This document shows, in pieces, positions 61,419 to 64,000 of a stretch of 64,000 nucleotides of DNA; the stretch's first letter is position 1, and every line of letters starts with the position of its first letter. Below the pieces are notes generated by a model. That model was not told the origin of the DNA and did no database searches. It saw nothing but the letters and a program-made list of their open reading frames with translations. Origin of the DNA: Planomicrobium sp. YIM 101495 (lineage in GTDB: Bacteria; Bacillota; Bacilli; Bacillales_A; Planococcaceae). The stretch spans positions 434,001 through 498,000 of the forward strand of contig NZ_WLZW01000001.1 in NCBI RefSeq assembly GCF_009707665.1, written 5' to 3'. Made by a program: the position numbers and the translations under genes.

Positions 61419-62422
61419 TATTCGTCGCCTCCCTGTTCCGCATACACATATTTCAATGCGTGTTCCGGCTCAGCATATGGAGCGTTCTCTGCATAGTCCG
61501 TCGCTTCGTTGACGATGTCCATGATGCGGTCATTGATTTCTTTTTCAAGTTCGTCATTCAGGATGCCGTGCTCTTTCAAGTACGCACCGAATGTCAAAAT
61601 CGGATCTTTTGATTTTTGTGCTGCCAATTCATCAGCAGAACGGTATTGACGGTGGTCATCATCAGATGAGTGAGCAGTCATGCGCTCAGACACAGTCTCG
61701 ATCAAGCTTGGACCTTCGCCGTTACGTGCACGGTCTGCAGCTTCTTTGACGTGTTTGTAAACCTCGATCGGGTCGTTGCCGTCGATCGTCACACCTGGCA
61801 TACCGTATCCTGCTGCGCGGTCAGAAACGTTCTTACTTGCCACTTGGCGGTCGTAAGGAACGGAGATCGCATATTTGTTGTTTTCAACCATCGTGATCAC
61901 AGGAAGCTTGTGGACACCAGCAAAGTTCAAGCCTTCGTGGAAATCCCCTTGGTTGGAAGAACCCTCCCCAAGTGTCGCGAACGTGATGAAGTCCTGGTTC
62001 GTCATTTTCCCTGCAAGTGCAACACCTACAGCATGAGGAACTTGTGTCGTAACTGGTGATGAACCAGTCAAGATACGGTTTTTCTTCTGTCCGAAGTGAC
62101 CTGGCATTTGACGTCCGCCAGAGTTCGGGTCTTCTGCTTTAGCGAATGCCGAAAGCATCAATTCCTTCGGTGTCATTCCGAAATGAAGAACAACTCCAAG
62201 GTCACGGTAATACGGTGCAATATAATCTTTCGTGTTATCCAGTGCGTAAGCCGCTCCCACTTGTGCCGCTTCTTGTCCTTGGCACGAAATGACGAATGGA
62301 ATCTTACCTGCACGGTTCAATAGCCACATACGCTCGTCGACACGGCGCGCTGTCAGCATCGTTTCATAAATGTTCAGCAAGTCTTCTTTTGTCAAACCTA
62401 CTTCTTCATGTTTTGTTGCCAT
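61418..62422 (-). CDS. bkdAA: branched-chain 2-oxoacid dehydrogenase E1 alpha subunit
   Basis: The 334-residue subunit has the thiamine diphosphate motif GEGSSNQGDFHEGLNFAGV...NN (ITMVENNKYAIS), YRDLGVVLHFGMTP and ERMTAHSSDDDHRQYR, which is the phosphorylation-loop region of the BCKDH alpha family. It decarboxylates branched-chain 2-oxoacids. ATG 62422 follows AAGGAGG; upstream in-frame codons run into lpd. The lpd stop lies 11 nt before. Confidence 0.94.
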   Translation of the reverse strand: MATKHEEVGLTKEDLLNIYETMLTARRVDERMWLLNRAGKIPFVISCQGQEAAQVGAAYALDNTKDYIAPYYRDLGVVLHFGMTPKELMLSAFAKAEDPNSGGRQMPGHFGQKKNRILTGSSPVTTQVPHAVGVALAGKMTNQDFITFATLGEGSSNQGDFHEGLNFAGVHKLPVITMVENNKYAISVPYDRQVASKNVSDRAAGYGMPGVTIDGNDPIEVYKHVKEAADRARNGEGPSLIETVSERMTAHSSDDDHRQYRSADELAAQKSKDPILTFGAYLKEHGILNDELEKEINDRIMDIVNEATDYAENAPYAEPEHALKYVYAEQGGDE

Positions 62423-62433
62423 GCTAATCCTCC

Positions 62434-63861
62434 TTAGTTGTGAATCGCTTTTCCATCGACTGCAAGTGCTGCTTCGCCGATGACTTCCGATAGGGATGGG
62501 TGTGGGTGAATTGTATCTGCCACTTCCCAAGGTGTTGCATCCAATACCATCGCCAGACCCGCTTCGGAAATCATATCCGTCACGTGAGGCCCGATCATAT
62601 GGACGCCGAGAATATCGTTCGTCTTCTTGTCAGCGATGATTTTCACGAAACCATCAGACTCACCGTAGACGAGTGCTTTCCCGATCGCTTTGAAACTGAA
62701 TTTACCCGTCTTCACTTCGAAGCCACGCTCTTTCGCCTGGTCTTCTGTAATGCCGACGCTTGCCGCTTCTGGACTTGAGTACACACAGCGGGAAACGTTT
62801 TCATAAGCGATTGGCTCCGGCTTGCCGCCATGGATGTGCTCGACCGCTTTGATGCCTTCGTGTGAAGCGACGTGTGCCAGCTGAAGTCCACCGATGACAT
62901 CACCGATTGCGTAAATGTGGGATTCTTTCGTCTGGAAGGTGTCTTTCACTTTGATGAAGCCTTTTTCGATCTCGATATCTGTGTTCTCGATCCCGATGTT
63001 TTCGACGTTCGCCTGACGGCCGACAGAAACGAGCATCTTCTCCGCTGAAAACGATTTCTTTTCACCATTCATTTCGGCTTGGATCGTCACGCCGTCTTTG
63101 CTAGTTTCAAGCGTATCCGCCAAAACTTTTGCATTAACTGCAAAGTTGACGCCTTTTTTCTGCAGAAGCTTCTGCATCTCTTTCGAAACGTCTTTATCTT
63201 CAGTCGGTAGAATGCGGTCTGCGTATTCGATGACCGTCACTTCTACACCGAAATCGTTCAACATGGATGCCCACTCGATTCCGATCACGCCACCACCGAC
63301 GATGATCATCGATTTCGGCAATTCTTTCATTTCAAGCGCTTCGTCTGAACTCATGACGAATTCGCCGTCGATCGTCAAACCAGGCAATGTCCGTGGACGT
63401 GAGCCTGTCGCAACGATGACGTTGTTCGGGATCAGCATTTCGTTCTCTTCACCGTTCGCCAGCTCGACCGAGATCGTTCCTGGGTTCGGAGAGAAGATGG
63501 AAGGTCCGAGAATTCTGCCGATGCCGTCGTACACATCGATCTTTCCTTTCTTCATCAGCCCTTGAACGCCGGCGTGCAAACCGTCGACTACGCTTTGCTT
63601 GCGCTTTTGGACTTGAGTGAAATCAAGTGAAACATCACCTGTGATAACACCGAAGTCTGCCGCTTTATGTTTTGCCGTCGCAAATACTTCCGCACTTCTA
63701 AGAAGGGCTTTGCTCGGAATACAGCCTTTATGTAAACAAGTGCCGCCAAGCTTCCCTTTTTCAACGATCGCCGTCTTCAAGCCCAATTGAGCTGAACGGA
63801 TCGCAGCGACGTATCCGCCGGTACCGCCTCCAAGAATGACTACATCATAGTTTTGAGCCAT
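62434..63861 (-). CDS. lpdV: dihydrolipoyl dehydrogenase (E3) of the bkd complex
   Basis: The 475-residue flavoprotein has the FAD motif VVILGGGTGGYVAAIRSAQL, the redox disulfide GGTCLHKGCIPSKALL, the NAD motif IIVGGGVIGIEWASML and the C-terminal dimer interface with catalytic HPHPSLSE. It reoxidises dihydrolipoamide. ATG 63861 is 8 nt after AGGAG. It is the first bkd gene visible. A terminator hairpin lies directly upstream. Confidence 0.94.
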   Translation of the reverse strand: MAQNYDVVILGGGTGGYVAAIRSAQLGLKTAIVEKGKLGGTCLHKGCIPSKALLRSAEVFATAKHKAADFGVITGDVSLDFTQVQKRKQSVVDGLHAGVQGLMKKGKIDVYDGIGRILGPSIFSPNPGTISVELANGEENEMLIPNNVIVATGSRPRTLPGLTIDGEFVMSSDEALEMKELPKSMIIVGGGVIGIEWASMLNDFGVEVTVIEYADRILPTEDKDVSKEMQKLLQKKGVNFAVNAKVLADTLETSKDGVTIQAEMNGEKKSFSAEKMLVSVGRQANVENIGIENTDIEIEKGFIKVKDTFQTKESHIYAIGDVIGGLQLAHVASHEGIKAVEHIHGGKPEPIAYENVSRCVYSSPEAASVGITEDQAKERGFEVKTGKFSFKAIGKALVYGESDGFVKIIADKKTNDILGVHMIGPHVTDMISEAGLAMVLDATPWEVADTIHPHPSLSEVIGEAALAVDGKAIHN

Positions 63862-63919
63862 CATCAACACTCCTTCTATTCAATCTTTCTTACTATCACA
63901 TACAACTACAGCTCTCCAT

Positions 63920-63996
63920 AAAAACAGCGGATGCAGAATTGATTCCAGATCCTGCTTCAGTCGGCAAGGGAGTGAAAAATCCATTCTGCATTCGCT
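63920..63996 (-). terminator. terminator-like hairpin upstream of lpdV
   Basis: AGCGGATGCAGAATTG (63926-63941) pairs with CCATTCTGCATTCGCT (63981-63996) with two mismatches or wobbles. On the minus strand it is followed by GTTTTTATG. It would end a transcript entering from beyond the window. Confidence 0.6.
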
Positions 63997-64000
63997 TGTT

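Overview
The window looks like a chromosomal segment of a low-to-mid GC Gram-positive bacterium of the order Bacillales, probably family Planococcaceae (Sporosarcina/Planococcus-like). The evidence is GGAGG-type Shine-Dalgarno (SD) sites with frequent TTG and GTG starts, Bacillus-type regulatory sites (LexA/DinR, CcpC, ArgR, T-box), and gene order. Two stretches follow Bacillus subtilis closely: parC-parE-yneT-plsY-yneR-yneQ-yneP-citB with yneK-ccdC-ccdA nearby, and yqjP-proI(T-box)-namA-rnz-dinB-yqjE-yqjD-yqjC-yqjA-brxB-bkd. No rRNA, tRNA, CRISPR array, transposase or prophage was seen.

Layout. 1-2.0 kb: a truncated unknown gene, a broken small membrane ORF, an Rrf2 regulator and a methyltransferase. 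2.0-5.3 kb: a FadR-type regulator divergent from a FAD 2-hydroxyacid dehydrogenase and a BASS transporter, with a consensus operator between them. 5.4-11.6 kb: a DeoR regulator, an NhaC antiporter, an SRPBCC protein, an AarF/UbiB kinase-like protein and a DEDDh exonuclease. 11.6-13.7 kb: arsR-arsB-arsC. 13.9-18.2 kb: a membrane protein, a pyruvate-oxidase-like enzyme, a lipoprotein, a deletion remnant of an acyl-CoA synthetase, a TmrB-like ATPase and an azoreductase. 18.3-28.1 kb: topoisomerase IV, plsY, yne genes and aconitase. 28.2-37.1 kb: a DinB-fold protein, a catalytically degenerate tyrosine recombinase, nicotinamidase, a GlsB/YeaQ protein, a lytic transglycosylase, mscL, a SCO protein, a YvrJ/DUF2922/DUF1659 set, cytochrome c maturation genes and an SOS-type Y-family polymerase. 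37.1-39.9 kb: argGH. 40.1-40.5 kb: a candidate type I toxin-antitoxin locus. 40.5-46.0 kb: an MBL hydrolase, T-box-proC, namA, rnz and dinB. 46.0-46.6 kb: tandem structured repeats. 46.7-53.6 kb: an S66 peptidase, NUDIX, ASCH, an M20 peptidase, acyl-CoA carboxylase beta subunit, epimerase, Prli42, YqjA and bacilliredoxin. 53.7-63.9 kb: meaB, methylmalonyl-CoA mutase and the branched-chain keto acid dehydrogenase operon.

How genes cooperate. The bkd complex (lpd, E1 alpha, E1 beta, E2) makes branched acyl-CoAs from valine, isoleucine and leucine. Propionyl-CoA from isoleucine can be carboxylated (YqjD), epimerised (Mce) and rearranged to succinyl-CoA (McmA/McmB with MeaB), feeding the TCA cycle near aconitase. 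The biotin carboxylase partner is not in the window. Four genes carry exact or near-exact LexA boxes (uvrX, parE, the degenerate recombinase and the small toxin), so the region contains a possible local SOS regulon.

The most unusual items are the 31-residue toxin with a convergent antisense RNA overlapping its mRNA by about 130 nt, the degenerate tyrosine recombinase, the covarying hairpin repeats at 46.0-46.6 kb, the long foldback inside the bkd operon, and several genes too small for routine calling.
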